From NCBI RefSeq assembly GCF_004283755.1, contig NZ_SHMH01000004.1, forward strand, positions 1 to 64,000: a stretch of 64,000 bases of DNA, in the 5' to 3' direction. The position numbers and the translations under genes were made by a program. Source of the stretch: Pseudoxanthomonas winnipegensis (GTDB taxonomy: Bacteria > Pseudomonadota > Gammaproteobacteria > Xanthomonadales > Xanthomonadaceae). Below are positions 17,368 through 27,900 of this stretch, in pieces. The notes beneath the pieces are model-generated. The model did no database searches. It was given only the letters and a program-made list of their open reading frames with translations, and was not told the DNA's origin. Position 1 is the first letter of the stretch. Each line of letters begins with the position of its first letter.

Positions 17368-19075
17368 GGGACTTGGGCTCCGGTGCGGCTTTGGCAGGGT
17401 TGGATTCCAGCATCGAGCTGTTGGCGTGGTTCGGCGGCACCAGCGGCCAGACGTTGGCCTTGATGTCGATGCTCACGTGCAGCAGCGCCGGGCCGGGCGT
17501 GGCCAGCAGCTCGGCCAGGGCGTCGTCGACCTGCTCGCGCGCGGCGATGTGCCTGGCCGGGATGCCGAACACGCGGGCCAGTGCCGCGAAGTCCGGATTG
17601 TCGGACAGGTCGATCTCGCTATAGCGCTCGGCGAAGAACAGCTCCTGCCACTGGCGCACCATGCCCAGCGCGGAGTTGTCCAGCAGCACGATCTTCACCG
17701 GCAGCTTGCAGCGCGCGATGGTGACCAGCTCCTGCACGTTCATCATGAAGCCGCCGTCGCCGTTGACCAGCACGACGGTCCGCTCCGGGCAGGCGAACTG
17801 CGCGCCCATCGCCGCCGGCAGGCCGAAGCCCATCGTGCCCAGCGCGCCGCTGGTCAGATGGTGGCGCGGATGGTTGAACTTGCAGTGCTGCGCCACCCAC
17901 ATCTGGTGCTGGCCGACATCGCTGGTGATGATCGCGTCGGCCGGGGCGACCTCGCTCAGCCGCTTCAGCAGCGCCGGGGCGTAGATGTCCGTGCCCGGGG
18001 CGTCGTAGCGGAAGCCGAAGCGCTCGCGGTTGGCCGCGCACTTGGCCTTCCACGCGTAGCAGGCGCTGCGCGCGCCGCTCAGCGCGCGCAGGCCGCTGGC
18101 CAGATCGCCGGGGATGGCGATGTCGGCCGTGCGCAGCTTGGAGATCTCGTAGGCGTCGGCGTCCAGGTGGATGACGCGGGCGAACGGGGCGAACTCGGCC
18201 AGCTTGCCGGTGGCACGGTCATCGAAGCGCGCGCCGACCACGATCAGCAGATCGCTTTCCTGCACGGCCATGTTGGCCGCGCGGGTGCCGTGCATGCCCA
18301 GCATGCCCAGGTAGTTGCCGTGGTTGGCCGGCAGTGCGCCCAGGCCGCGCAGGGTCAGCACGGTCGGGATGCCGCTGGCCTCGACGAACTGGCGGAACGC
18401 CTCGACCGCATTGCCCAGCGCGATGCCACCACCGCCGTAGACCACCGGCTTCTCGGCGTCGGCGATGGCCGCCAGCGCCTCGGCGATGGCCGCTTCGGCC
18501 GGCGCCGGGGCCGGCGCGACCGCCGCCGGCACGTGATCGGGCAGGTGCGAGGCGTCGTTGATCTGCACGTCCTTGGGCAGGTCGATCAGGACCGGACCAG
18601 GGCGGCCCTCACGGGCGATGCGGAAGGCCTCGGCGAACACCCGCGGCAGATCCTCGACCCGACGCACCAGGAAGCTGTGCTTGACGATCGGCATGGTCAT
18701 GCCGAACACGTCCAGCTCCTGGAAGGCATCGGTGCCGATCAACGGCGTGGCGACCTGGCCGGTCAGGCACACCATCGGCACCGAATCGAGCATCGCATCG
18801 GCGATGCCGGTGATCAGGTTCGACGCGCCCGGGCCGGAGGTGGCCACGCACACGCCGACCTTGCCGGAGGCGCGTGCGTAGCCGTTGGCCGCTAGCGCCG
18901 CGCCCTGCTCGTGGCGCACCAGGATGTGCTTGAGCGCCGAGTCCACCAGCGCGTCGTAGAACGGCATGATGGTCCCGCCGGGATAGCCGAAGATCGTGTC
19001 CACGCCCTCGGTTTCCAGGGCGTGGGCGATCCAGCGGGCGCCATTGCGTGGGGCAGTGGCGGTCGGTGCGTTCAT
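17351..19075 (-). CDS. ilvG: Acetolactate synthase large subunit
   Basis: Encodes 574 residues. This thiamine-diphosphate enzyme makes 2-acetolactate or 2-aceto-2-hydroxybutyrate. The catalytic Glu is in LVRHEQGAA, and the ThDP/Mg motif starts at [12 protein letters not shown] and ends in [13 protein letters not shown]- and pyrimidine-domain segments are intact. Its ATG overlaps the ilvC stop by ATGA. The adjacent single-ACT subunit indicates an isozyme II (IlvGM) arrangement. Confidence 0.95.
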   Translation of the reverse strand: MNAPTATAPRNGARWIAHALETEGVDTIFGYPGGTIMPFYDALVDSALKHILVRHEQGAALAANGYARASGKVGVCVATSGPGASNLITGIADAMLDSVPMVCLTGQVATPLIGTDAFQELDVFGMTMPIVKHSFLVRRVEDLPRVFAEAFRIAREGRPGPVLIDLPKDVQINDASHLPDHVPAAVAPAPAPAEAAIAEALAAIADAEKPVVYGGGGIALGNAVEAFRQFVEASGIPTVLTLRGLGALPANHGNYLGMLGMHGTRAANMAVQESDLLIVVGARFDDRATGKLAEFAPFARVIHLDADAYEISKLRTADIAIPGDLASGLRALSGARSACYAWKAKCAANRERFGFRYDAPGTDIYAPALLKRLSEVAPADAIITSDVGQHQMWVAQHCKFNHPRHHLTSGALGTMGFGLPAAMGAQFACPERTVVLVNGDGGFMMNVQELVTIARCKLPVKIVLLDNSALGMVRQWQELFFAERYSEIDLSDNPDFAALARVFGIPARHIAAREQVDDALAELLATPGPALLHVSIDIKANVWPLVPPNHANSSMLESNPAKAAPEPKSHAIPA

Positions 19076-20085
19076 GCGGCGGCGGCCTGTGGTTGCGCTG
19101 CGGGCTTGGGGGCGTTGTCAGCCAGCCACACCATCTTGGCGCGCAGCTGCTTGCCGACCACTTCGATCGGGTGCTCCAGATCGGCCTGCTTGAACTTCTT
19201 GTAGTTCGGCAGGCCCGCTTCGTACTCGGCTACCCAGTTCTTGGTGAAGGTGCCGTCCTGGATGTCGGTCAGGACCTCCTTCATGCGCGCCTTGGTCGAG
19301 GCATCGATCACGCGCGGGCCGCTGACGTAGTCGCCGTACTGCGCGGTCTCGGAAATGAACTCCAGCATGCGGGTAATGCCGCCTTCGTAGAACAGGTCCA
19401 CGATCAGCTTCAGCTCGTGCAGCACTTCGTAGTAGGCGATCTCGGGCTGGTAGCCGGCTTCCACCAGCGTCTCGAAGCCGGCCTGCACCAGCGAGGACGC
19501 GCCGCCGCACAGCACGGCCTGCTCGCCGAACAGATCGGTCTCGGTCTCTTCCTTGAAGGTGGTCTTGATGATGTTGGCGCGCGCGCCGCCCAGGCCGGCG
19601 GCGTAGGCCAGCGCGTACTGCTCGGCCTTGCCCGACTTATCCTGGTAAACCGCGTAGATGCACGGTACGCCGCGGCCGATCTCGTATTCGCGGCGCACCA
19701 GCGCGCCCGGGCCCTTGGGCGCGACCAGGACCACGTCCAGGTCCTCGCGCGGGGCGATCATGCCGAAGTGCACGTTCAGGCCGTGGGCGAACAGCAGCAC
19801 CGCGCCTTGCTTCATGTTCGGCGCCAGCACCTCGTTGTACAGCTGCTTCTGCACCATGTCCGGGGTCAGCACGGCGACCAGGTCGGCGTCCTTGACCGCC
19901 TCGGCCGGCGACTTGACCAGGAAGCCGTCGGCCTTGGCCCGGCCTTCCGTCGGGCCGCCCGGGCGCAGGCCGACCGTCACATCGAAGCCCGACTCGCGCA
20001 GGTTCATCGCATGGGCGCGGCCCTGGCTGCCGTAGCCGACGATGGCGATGGTGGGCTGGGGGAGGTTGGAGGTCGAAGCGGTCAT
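19072..20085 (-). CDS. ilvC: Ketol-acid reductoisomerase (class I)
   Basis: Encodes 337 residues, the length of the short class I enzymes. It reduces and isomerises acetohydroxy acids using NADPH and Mg2+. The nucleotide-binding loop is [20 protein letters not shown], and the metal-binding helices include [16 protein letters not shown] and [13 protein letters not shown]. The ATG at 20085 was chosen over an upstream in-frame ATG because it fits the family start. It is the first structural gene after the ilvL leader and its attenuator. Confidence 0.95.
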   Translation of the reverse strand: MTASTSNLPQPTIAIVGYGSQGRAHAMNLRESGFDVTVGLRPGGPTEGRAKADGFLVKSPAEAVKDADLVAVLTPDMVQKQLYNEVLAPNMKQGAVLLFAHGLNVHFGMIAPREDLDVVLVAPKGPGALVRREYEIGRGVPCIYAVYQDKSGKAEQYALAYAAGLGGARANIIKTTFKEETETDLFGEQAVLCGGASSLVQAGFETLVEAGYQPEIAYYEVLHELKLIVDLFYEGGITRMLEFISETAQYGDYVSGPRVIDASTKARMKEVLTDIQDGTFTKNWVAEYEAGLPNYKKFKQADLEHPIEVVGKQLRAKMVWLADNAPKPAAQPQAAAA

Positions 20086-20143
20086 GGGCGGCGTTCCTGT
20101 CTGGCTGAAAGTTGGGGTTGAAACTTTTGAAGGGGCTGAAAGC

Positions 20144-20177
20144 ACGAAACCCCGCACTTCGCAGTGCGGGGTTTCGT
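20144..20177 (-). terminator. ilv-leu attenuator terminator
   Basis: A 15-bp perfect stem (ACGAAACCCCGCACT at 20144-20158, AGTGCGGGGTTTCGT at 20163-20177) with a TCGC loop lies between the ilvL leader peptide and ilvC. On the minus strand it is followed by GCTTTC. A 7-nt leader segment at 20216-20222, just after the control codons, is complementary to 20164-20170 in the ascending arm of this stem and could form an antiterminator when ribosomes stall. This is a classic attenuation layout. Confidence 0.8.
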
Positions 20178-20199
20178 CAGGGTTTCGTGTGCTTGCTGC

Positions 20200-20313
20200 T
20201 TACACGACCGTCCGTCCCGCACCGTGAGGCGAGTGAATAAGTACGAGCACGAGGAGCGAGGCCGCGGCGTGCGCGGTCTGCTGGGCGGTCGTGATCGGAC
20301 GGAAGGCGTTCAT
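20200..20313 (-). CDS. ilvL: ilv-leu operon leader peptide (IlvL)
   Basis: Encodes 37 residues beginning MNAFRPITTAQQTAH and containing the control run LLVLVLI, followed by HSPHGAGRTVV. The run of Leu, Val and Ile codons, immediately followed by a terminator hairpin and ilvC, is diagnostic of a branched-chain amino acid attenuation leader. Starvation for any of the three amino acids should stall the ribosome there and favour read-through. No strong Shine-Dalgarno is visible. Confidence 0.85.
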   Translation of the reverse strand: MNAFRPITTAQQTAHAAASLLVLVLIHSPHGAGRTVV

Positions 20314-20322
20314 CAGGCCGGC

Positions 20323-20352
20323 AGAAAACCACGCCCGGCGCGGGGCTGTCAA
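20323..20352 (-). promoter_or_regulatory. Candidate promoter of the ilv-leu operon
   Basis: A perfect TTGACA box lies at 20352-20347 on the minus strand, with a poor -10 (TTTTCT, 20328-20323) at 18-bp spacing. If used, transcription would begin only a few bases before the ilvL ATG, making the leader mRNA nearly leaderless. The -10 is weak, so the call is tentative. Confidence 0.35.
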
Positions 20353-20399
20353 GCGCGGATTTCGTTGCGCTAGAAACCGTGCCGCAGCACCGGCGGGCC

Positions 20400-21931
20400 T
20401 TACCGCTCCCGCTCGCGCTCCAGCCACTGCGCGATGGCCCGGCGGTCGCGCTGCAGGCGGCGCTGCTGGTCCTGGTACTCCTGGTCCAACGCCCGGTACA
20501 GCGCGACGATCACCAGCACCATCAGCAGGGCGAAGGGCAGGGCGGCCACGGTGATCATCGCCTGCAGCGCCTCCAGGCCGCCGACCAGCAGCAAGGTCGC
20601 GGCGATCAGGGCGATGGCCGAGCCCCAGACGATCTTGCGCGACAGCGGCGGGTCCTGCGCCTTGTCGTAGGACATGCTGGCCAGCACCAGTACGGCCGAA
20701 TCGGCCGAGGTGACGAAGAAGATCGACAGCAGCAGCAGCGCTAGGCCGGACAGCAGCCAGGACAGCGGCAGGCTGTCGAACATCGCGAACAGGACCGTCT
20801 CGTAGCCCTGCGCCAGCGCCGCGGCCAGATCGACATGGCCGAACAGCTGCGCCCACAGCGCCGCGCCGCCGAAGGTGGAGAACCACAGGAAGCCCAGCAG
20901 GCTCGGCGCCAGCACCACGCCGAACACGAACTCGCGGATGCGCCGGCCGTAGGACACCCGCGCGATGAACGCGCCCACGAACGGCGCCCAGGCGATCCAC
21001 CAGGCCCAGTAGAAGATCGTCCAGGTCGCCACCCAGGTCGAACGCGAGAAAGGCGACATGCGCAGGCTCATGTTGACCAGGCTTTGAGATAGCTGCCCAG
21101 GGTGGTGGTGAAGGTGTCGAAGATGAAGCTGGTCGGCCCCAGCACCAGCACGAAGGCCAGCAGCAGCGCGGCCAGGCCGACGTTGAAGTTGGACAGCCAT
21201 TTGATGCCGCGCTCCACACCGGTGACGCTGGAGGCCATGTACAGCACGAAGGACACCGCGATGACGGTTAGCTGCACCGGCGCGGAGGCGTGGATGCCGA
21301 ACACCCGCTCCAGGCCCGCGGCGATCTGGATGGTGCCGAAGCCCAGCGTGGTGGCCACGCCGATGGTGGTGGCCACCACCGCGGCGATATTGACCGCGTG
21401 GCCGATCCAGCCCTCATGCCGGCGGCCGAGCACCGGTTCGAGCAGGTCGCTGATCAGCCCACGTCCGCCGCGGTTGAACTGGAACCAGGCCATCGCCAGG
21501 CCGATCAGCGCGTACACCGACCACGGATGCAGGCCCCAGTGGAAGAAGGCGTAGCGCATCGCCGCGCGCGCGGCGTCCATGCTGCGCGGCTGCAGCCCCT
21601 CGGGCGGGGTGATGAAATGCGACAGCGGCTCGGCCGCGCCCCAGAACACCAGGCCGATGCCCATGCCCGCGGCGAACAGCATCGACAGCCAGCTGGCGTT
21701 GGAGAACTGCGGCTGCGCATCCTCGCCGCCGATGCGCAGGTCGGCGAAGCGGCCTACGCACAGGAACAGCAGGAACACCAGCGCGGCGAACACCACCAGC
21801 AGATACAGCGAGCCGGCCGCGCCGATGGTCTGCTTCAGCGCCGCCTGCATCACCGCATTGAACGCATCGGGCGCGACGCCGGCGGCGAGCACCAGCGCGA
21901 TGACGATGAACAGCGAAATCCTGTAGACCAC
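20400..21931 (-). pseudogene. BCCT-family betaine/choline transporter, frameshifted
   Basis: Together two frames encode about 510 residues of a betaine-carnitine-choline transporter. The N-terminal part (likely GTG start at 21931, preceded by GGAGC) has the family motif MGIGLVFWGAAEPLSHF and about eight membrane helices. The frame breaks near 21083-21085, where LGSYL is followed by a wrong-frame stop. The downstream frame resumes at SLVNMSLRM and carries FFVTSADSAVLVLASMS and a charged C-terminal tail. A single missing base explains the break. It could be a true inactivating mutation or a sequencing error. No slippery heptamer is evident. Confidence 0.85.
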
Positions 21932-22094
21932 GGCCAGCTCCGTTCTTGCGGCGCGCCCAGCGGTCGCCGCTAAAAGCGGTGCACGGTACAGCCGCGGCGG
22001 TGATCGGCACGTGGCGACGCACTGCACCGTGCATCGCAGGCGCCGCATCGGCCCGATTGGCGCGTCTCACGCTCAAGCACAGGCCTCAGCGCAG

Positions 22095-22437
22095 GCAACC
22101 CCCCTCCGTCATTCCCGCGAAAGCGGGACCTTTGCAAAACTCCCCTCGGCTGCGTTCGGGTGGTACTCATCGGCTGACTGCGCCGATCTAGGTCAAAGCC
22201 AAAAGCAAAAGCACCCCACCCCAACCCTCCCCTTCGCCTTCGGCGAAAGGGAGGGGGCCAAGCCCAGTAGGCGGTGGCACAGCAAGCAACCTACTGCCCC
22301 CTCCCTTGCGCGCAGCGCAGGGGAGGGCTGGGGAGGGGTCGGGGCTTTCCCGATCAATTGGCCAGCCACCAAGGCGCAATCGTCGTTCCCGATCAGCGAT
22401 GTTTTGCAAAGGTCCCGCGAAAGCGGGAATCCATGGA
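22095..22437. repeat. Composite GC-rich intergenic repeat, copy 1
   Basis: The 579-base space between the BCCT gene and the S9 peptidase holds a repeat almost identical to one at 44240-44608 and partly shared with 31158-31385. It contains two palindromes in mirror arrangement: CCCTCCCCTTCGCC with GGCGAAAGGGAGGG (about 22222-22257), and CCCCTCCCTTGCGC with GCGCAGGGGAGGG. It is bounded by CCCGCGAAAGCGGGA palindromes at about 22113 and 22417. No coding function is seen. The long frames through it are composition artefacts. Confidence 0.8.
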
Positions 22438-22510
22438 CGTCGCGCCCTCGCATGGGCGCCAGCCACCTCGCGCCCTCTAAACCACGACGAAAGCCTTCTC
22501 CCAGCGTCGC

Positions 22511-24454
22511 TTAGCGCGCCCCATCCCCGATATGCGCATCCAGGAAGGCCTGCAGCTGATTGAAGAAGGCGATCGAATTGGCCTCGTTGTAGAAGCCATG
22601 GCCCTCGTTGGGCACCGCCATCCACTGCGGCGGATGGCCGGCGGCGGTGAGCGCGGCGCGCATCGCCTTGGCCTGGGCGAAGGGCGCACGCTCGTCGTCC
22701 TCGCCATGCGCCAGCAGCACCGGCACGGTGATCTTGCCGGCCAGGGTGACCGGCGAGTTGGAGGCCAGCTCGGCCGCATCGCGCCCGATCACCCGCTGCA
22801 GGTAGTGACGGCCCGAATCGGTGCGCTTGATGTCGCCCTTGCTGTACATCATGTCCAGGTCGTAGATGCCGGCCAGGCCGACCGCGCACTGGAACATCCC
22901 GGGCGCGCGCGCCACCGTCATCATCGCCGAGTAGCCGCCGAAGCTGCCGCCGTAGACGCATACGCGCTTGGGATCGGCCATGCCCTGGGCGATGGCCCAG
23001 CGCACGCCGTCGAGCAGATCGTCCTGGATGCGCGTGCCCCACTTCAGATAACCGGCCTCCATGAAGGCCGCGCCGCGCCCGCCGCTGCCGCGATAGTTGA
23101 CCTGCAGCACCAGGTAGCCGCGGCTGGCCAGGAACTGCGCGTGGGTATCGAACTCCCAGTCGTCGCGGATGCCGTGCGGGCCGCCGTGCGGCAGCAGCAC
23201 CATCGGCAGCGCCTTGGGATCGCGCACGCCCGCGGGCACGGTGACGATCGCCTCCAGGGACAGGCCGTCGCTGGCGGTGAAGCGCTGCACGCGCCGCTCG
23301 CCCATCCGCGCCGGGTCGATGCCCTCGCGCGGGGTCAGCAGGCGGCGCAGCTTGTTGTCGCTGCGGTTGAGCAGATACCACGCGCCCGGGTCGCGGTCGC
23401 TGTCGATGAACAGCAGCACGACCTGGCCGTCCTGGCTCTGGTTGATGAAGTCCACATGCTTGCCCGGCAGCGCCGTGGTCAGCGCCTGATGCAGCTGCGC
23501 GTCGGGCGAGTCGGTGTCGAAATAGATGAAGCGGCTCGGCCCGCGCCCGGCCTGCGCGGCGAACGGCACCGATGGCGCATGGGTCCACTGCAGATCGCTG
23601 ACGCTGGCGAAGCTGTCGCGCGCCCGGACCTGCAGGTTGCCGCCCTGGGCGTCGCTGCGCACCAGTTCGGCCGGTCCGCCCTTGCGGCTGCGCAAGGCAT
23701 AGAGCTGACGATCGTCGGGGCTGAAGGCGAACGGCTGCCACAGCTCGGCCTCGCTGGTGGGCATGGGCAGCCACGCGCCGTCGTCGCCGGCGCGATACAG
23801 CAGCGGCTTGTCGTCATCGTCGGTGCCGATGGCGAAGCGCGGCTTGCCGGTGTGGTCGAGCACGAAGTCCAGGTCCGGCACGCCGATGTCGGCGATCAGG
23901 CGGAAGGTGACCTTCTCGGTGTCCACGTCGTAGAGCATCGAGCGCCGCGCTTCGAGCGAGAGTTGGCGCAGGTAGAAATGGCCGTTGGGGATCTCCGGCA
24001 CGCCCTCGATGTAGCCGAAGCCGCGGTCCAGCGTCGACCTGGCCGCGCGCTGCTCGTAGCCGTAGATGTACTTCTGCCCGCTGCCGTCGAAATTGCTGGC
24101 GATGACCTCGCCGTTGGGCCGCGGCTTCTCCAGGGTGCCGACCTTGCGGCCCTTGGCGATCACCAGCCGCGTGTTACTGACCCATTGCACCTGGGTGGCC
24201 AGCTCATAGCGCGGGAACTTCAGCAGCGCCGTCTGCACCATGTCCGACAGCCGGTACACCGCCAGCGCCGACATGCCATGGTCCAGATCGACCGAGGCCG
24301 CCAGATACTTGCCGTCCGGCGATAGCATCGGGCCGGACAGCTTGCTCGCCTGCGCGAACGCCTCCACCGGCACCGGCACCGGCACCTCCGCCCCGGCCTG
24401 CGCACACGCACAGGCCACCACCGCGGCCACCATGGCCCGCTTCCATGCCTTCAT
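22511..24454 (-). CDS. Secreted S9-family prolyl-oligopeptidase-like peptidase
   Basis: Encodes 647 residues from ATG 24454, with a signal peptide (MKAWKRAMVAAVVACACAQA) predicting export. A beta-propeller-like N-terminal half precedes an alpha/beta-hydrolase domain. The catalytic triad is Ser504 in YGGSFGGYS, Asp587 in HGEDDERAP and His619 in EGHGF. S9 enzymes cleave short peptides, often after proline, or acylated N-termini. It lies downstream of and in the same direction as the TonB-dependent receptor, but a strong terminator separates them. Substrate is unknown. Confidence 0.9.
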   Translation of the reverse strand: MKAWKRAMVAAVVACACAQAGAEVPVPVPVEAFAQASKLSGPMLSPDGKYLAASVDLDHGMSALAVYRLSDMVQTALLKFPRYELATQVQWVSNTRLVIAKGRKVGTLEKPRPNGEVIASNFDGSGQKYIYGYEQRAARSTLDRGFGYIEGVPEIPNGHFYLRQLSLEARRSMLYDVDTEKVTFRLIADIGVPDLDFVLDHTGKPRFAIGTDDDDKPLLYRAGDDGAWLPMPTSEAELWQPFAFSPDDRQLYALRSRKGGPAELVRSDAQGGNLQVRARDSFASVSDLQWTHAPSVPFAAQAGRGPSRFIYFDTDSPDAQLHQALTTALPGKHVDFINQSQDGQVVLLFIDSDRDPGAWYLLNRSDNKLRRLLTPREGIDPARMGERRVQRFTASDGLSLEAIVTVPAGVRDPKALPMVLLPHGGPHGIRDDWEFDTHAQFLASRGYLVLQVNYRGSGGRGAAFMEAGYLKWGTRIQDDLLDGVRWAIAQGMADPKRVCVYGGSFGGYSAMMTVARAPGMFQCAVGLAGIYDLDMMYSKGDIKRTDSGRHYLQRVIGRDAAELASNSPVTLAGKITVPVLLAHGEDDERAPFAQAKAMRAALTAAGHPPQWMAVPNEGHGFYNEANSIAFFNQLQAFLDAHIGDGAR

Positions 24455-24743
24455 CGTCGCCCCTTGTCGTGTTGTCGCCCATGCCGGGCGTCTATCCCCG
24501 CCAAAACGATAGCGCAAAGCCGCAGGCGCGTGAATGCGGCGGCGCCCGCTCGGGCAGGGTGTTGTCGTCGGCGTACCAGGCCGGGGAACTCGACTTCGCC
24601 AACCAGCCTCGACTCGGCCGGGCGCGGCTTCTCGGTTAGGTTCGCCATCCATGGCAGACTCGCTGCCGCGGGCCACCCCTGCTCCCTCCCCGCGCGCCCG
24701 GCCGCGTCGAGGCGCTGCAAGCGCGTGAGGTGTGAGGCAGCGG

Positions 24744-24842
24744 GCCGGCGGGTGGGGGCCGCGCCCAGCGAGGCAGGAAGCCGAGCGCCCGAATCAGGCC
24801 GGGATGCCCTGATTGAGGGGAAAGCGGCCCCCCGCCCGCCGG
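24744..24842 (+). repeat. ~100-bp palindromic element, copy 1
   Basis: The segment opens with CCGGCGGGTGGGGGCCGC and closes with the near-complement GCGGCCCCCCGCCCGCCGG. The centre holds GAATCAGGCCGGGATGCCCTG. An inverted copy lies at 31038-31145. The rest of the 24455-24980 interval shows nothing recognisable except the receptor terminator. Confidence 0.75.
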
Positions 24843-24905
24843 ACCGATACCCCTCCGAAGCCGCAAGGCGTCCCACTCGGGCACTTGAAGAAAGTACAAA
24901 ACAAA

Positions 24906-24933
24906 AGACCCCGCCGGTCGCCCGGCGGGGTCT
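24906..24933 (-). terminator. Rho-independent terminator of the TonB receptor gene
   Basis: A 12-bp perfect stem (AGACCCCGCCGG / CCGGCGGGGTCT, loop TCGC) is followed on the minus strand by TTTTGTTTTG. It lies 48 nt past the receptor stop and is the best intrinsic terminator in the window. Confidence 0.9.
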
Positions 24934-24980
24934 GTGTCGCAACTTCTAGACGGGCTCAGACCGACGCCCGATCAAACCAC

Positions 24981-27900
24981 TTAGAAGTCGTACTGCACCT
25001 GGAAGCGCACATAGCGCGGGGTGGTGTAGTACTTGCCCAGCTTGTAGCTGTTGTAGGTCTCGCCACGCTGGGTGTCTTCGCGCTCTTCATATACCTGCAG
25101 TGGCTTGACGGAGTTGAACAGGTTCAACACCGACATCTGCAGGCTCAGGCCGTTAGCCCACTGCGGCTTGTAGACCACGTTCGGATTGACGGCCCAGGTC
25201 CACGGCGTGCGGCCGGCGGTCCCCAGCTTCGCGATGTTGCCGTTGCAGTAGTGGAACACGCCACCGTAACCGTACTCGGTCCCGAAGGTGCCGGTACCGC
25301 CGCCCAGGCAGCTGATCGGCGCGCCAGACTGGACCTGCAGATCAACACCCATCGACCACTCGTCGGTAAAGTTGTACGCACCGTACGCCTTCAGCGTGTG
25401 GCGATGGTCGTTGAACAGATAGCCATCGGCGCCGTACATGATCTCGGCGAAGTCGAAGTCCGAGGTCGTGCCGGTGTCATCCTGACCGTTGGTGCTTTTG
25501 ACCAGGCCTTCGTAGTTGCCGTTGAGCTTGGCCCACGTGTAGTTGAGGCTGGCGTACCACTTGTCGGTAGCCTTCTCTGCGCTGAGGGTCACCGCCTTGT
25601 AGTAACGCTTTGCCTTCGGACCGAGCGCCTTGCTGTCAACGTGGATATCGTCGGCAACGCCGTCGCCATCGACGTCCAAAGCGATGTTCAGCGACTCGCC
25701 CGGATTATAGAGATAGCAACCGGGAAGCCCTGAGGGCAGGCCCCATTCACCGCCGGCCTCATCCCAGTGCGCCATGTTATACCCGGCGGCCGATGCGGCC
25801 TGATAGATCTTTCGGGTATCGCAGGTGTCATCGATCACATTATTCATGCGACGGTAGGTCGCCTTGGCGCCCAGCGTCCAGCCGTCCACGAAGCTGTTGT
25901 CTGAGACAAGAGTCTGCTGATAGCCGAGGATAGCCTCGTCCTGGGTATACGGCTTGAGCCCACGGCTGGCGACCGCTTTGGGATCGGGGGTGGAACCGTC
26001 TTCGCCGTTGATGACCTGGTCGTTCGCACCGTTGTCCAGCGAGCCGGTGACATTGGGAACACCGGTGACCGGGTTGATCCCGTCGTACGTATAGTACGTG
26101 TAGGTGTAGAGCGAAGCCGTCGCGGCACGCAGCGCCACGTTGGCGGCGATCGGAAGCGAGTAGCGGCCCAGCGAGCCGAACAGCTTGCTGTTGCCATCAC
26201 CCATCAGGTCCCAGGAGAAGCCAAGACGGGGCTGCCAGATGTCGTCCTGCTTGACGAAGCTCGCGCCAGCGCCGTTCTTGTTGTCGAACGAGTCGTTACG
26301 GATGCCGCCATAGAGCATGAAGTTGTCAGTGATCTGCCAGTTGTCCTGCAGATACCAGGACTTCTGGTCGATCTTCACGCCGCCGCCGGTACGGAAGTTG
26401 ATCAGCCGCGCGTAATCGCCATAAAGGCGCCAGTAAGCACCAGCCGAGTAAGAGCTTCCGGCCTTGGACTTCCACTGTTCATCGCTGTAGCCGAATGCCA
26501 CCTTGTGGTCGCCCAGCTGCCACTCGAAGTCTCCCTTATAGCTGTCGCGTTCATTGCGACCACCATGGATGCCCACCTGACTGGCAACCGCGCAGCCAAT
26601 CTTGGTGCCCGTCTGGTCGATGACATATGGACAGGCGCCCGTGTCGCCGAAGATATTGCCGTCGTAGTAGCTGTGCGTTCCGTCCGGTGCAATGGTGAAC
26701 TGCGAGTCCTTGTTGCGCATCTGACCGTACTGCAGCGCCATGGTCAGATTGTCGGTCAGGTAGCTGGTCCACTTGAAGATGTCGGTCTGGCCGCCGCTCT
26801 TGCCGACCAACTGGCCGTTGTATTGGGTCTTCTCGGGGTGATCGTCAGCCTGATAAACCGCGTTGTAGTAGTCGTAGGTGTAGCGGCTGCCGTTGTCGAA
26901 GCCGGTGTACTCCAGGTGGTTGGCGTCGTTGAGGTACCAGTCCAGCTTGACCAGCCAGTACGGGGTCTTGCTTTCGTAGTCCTGCGCGGTGGTCGAGCGA
27001 GACCCGATGGCCGGCGACAAGACGGAGTCTCCCGCGGCATTGGTGACTGTCTGCACGTCCGAGCGCGCACCGTAGGAGGTGGTGTTGCTCTTGTCGAACT
27101 CGGCCAGCGCGAACACGAACAGCTTGTCCTTGATCAGAGGACCGCCGATCCAGCCGGTGTAGGTGTTGGAGGCGTTGTAGTTGTTGTGGTAGCTGCGGAA
27201 GATCTGGTCGTCGCTGTTGCGATAGACGTTGGGCACGCTGGCGCGCAGGCTGTCCGGCACGCTGGTCCAACTCAGGCCGCCGTGCCATTCGTTGGTGCCG
27301 CGCTTGACGTTGACGCTGGTCACGCCGCCGGTGGAGAAGCCGTACTGCGCGCCGTAGCCGCCGGTCTGCACGTCCAACTGGTCGATCGCCTGGAAGGGGA
27401 CTTCCGAGAAGGACAGGCTGTCGTAGAGGTTGGTGATGTTGAAGCCGTTGACGTAGTAGCTGTTCTCGGCTGCCGAGGCGCCGCCGAAGGAGGCGTTGCC
27501 GAAGTAGCCCGAGCTCTTGACCGTGCCCGGAGTCAGCAGCGAGACGCTGGTGATGTCACGCGGCACCGGCAGCGCGTTGAGCTGCTCGGCGGTGAAGGTG
27601 GTGCGCGACTCGACGCTGGACAGGTCGATGCCGTTCACGTTCTTCATGCCGCGCACGACGACCGTGTCCAGGCTCTTGGCCGCGCCGCCGCCGCTCGCAT
27701 CGGCGAACTCGGCGTTGACCGTCTGGCCGGCCACGACGGTGACGGTCTGGCTGGAGGCGGTGCCGTCGGCGCCGGTCAGGGTGACCGTGTAGGTGCCGGT
27801 GGGCAGGGCGGGGATGCGGAAGCGGCCGTTGGCATCGACCGGCACCTGACGCGACACGCCGGAGGCGGAACTGGTGATCTGCACGGTCTGGCCGGCGACG

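Noticed and set aside
21068..21110. Programmed ribosomal frameshift in the BCCT gene
   Set aside because: No slippery heptamer, no downstream structure of note, and transporters of this family are not known to use recoding; a lost base is simpler.
22188..22453. Short open frames inside the composite repeat at 22 kb (and equivalents at 44 kb)
   Set aside because: They are identical because the repeat is duplicated; translations are low-complexity Pro/Arg/Gly and lack ribosome sites.
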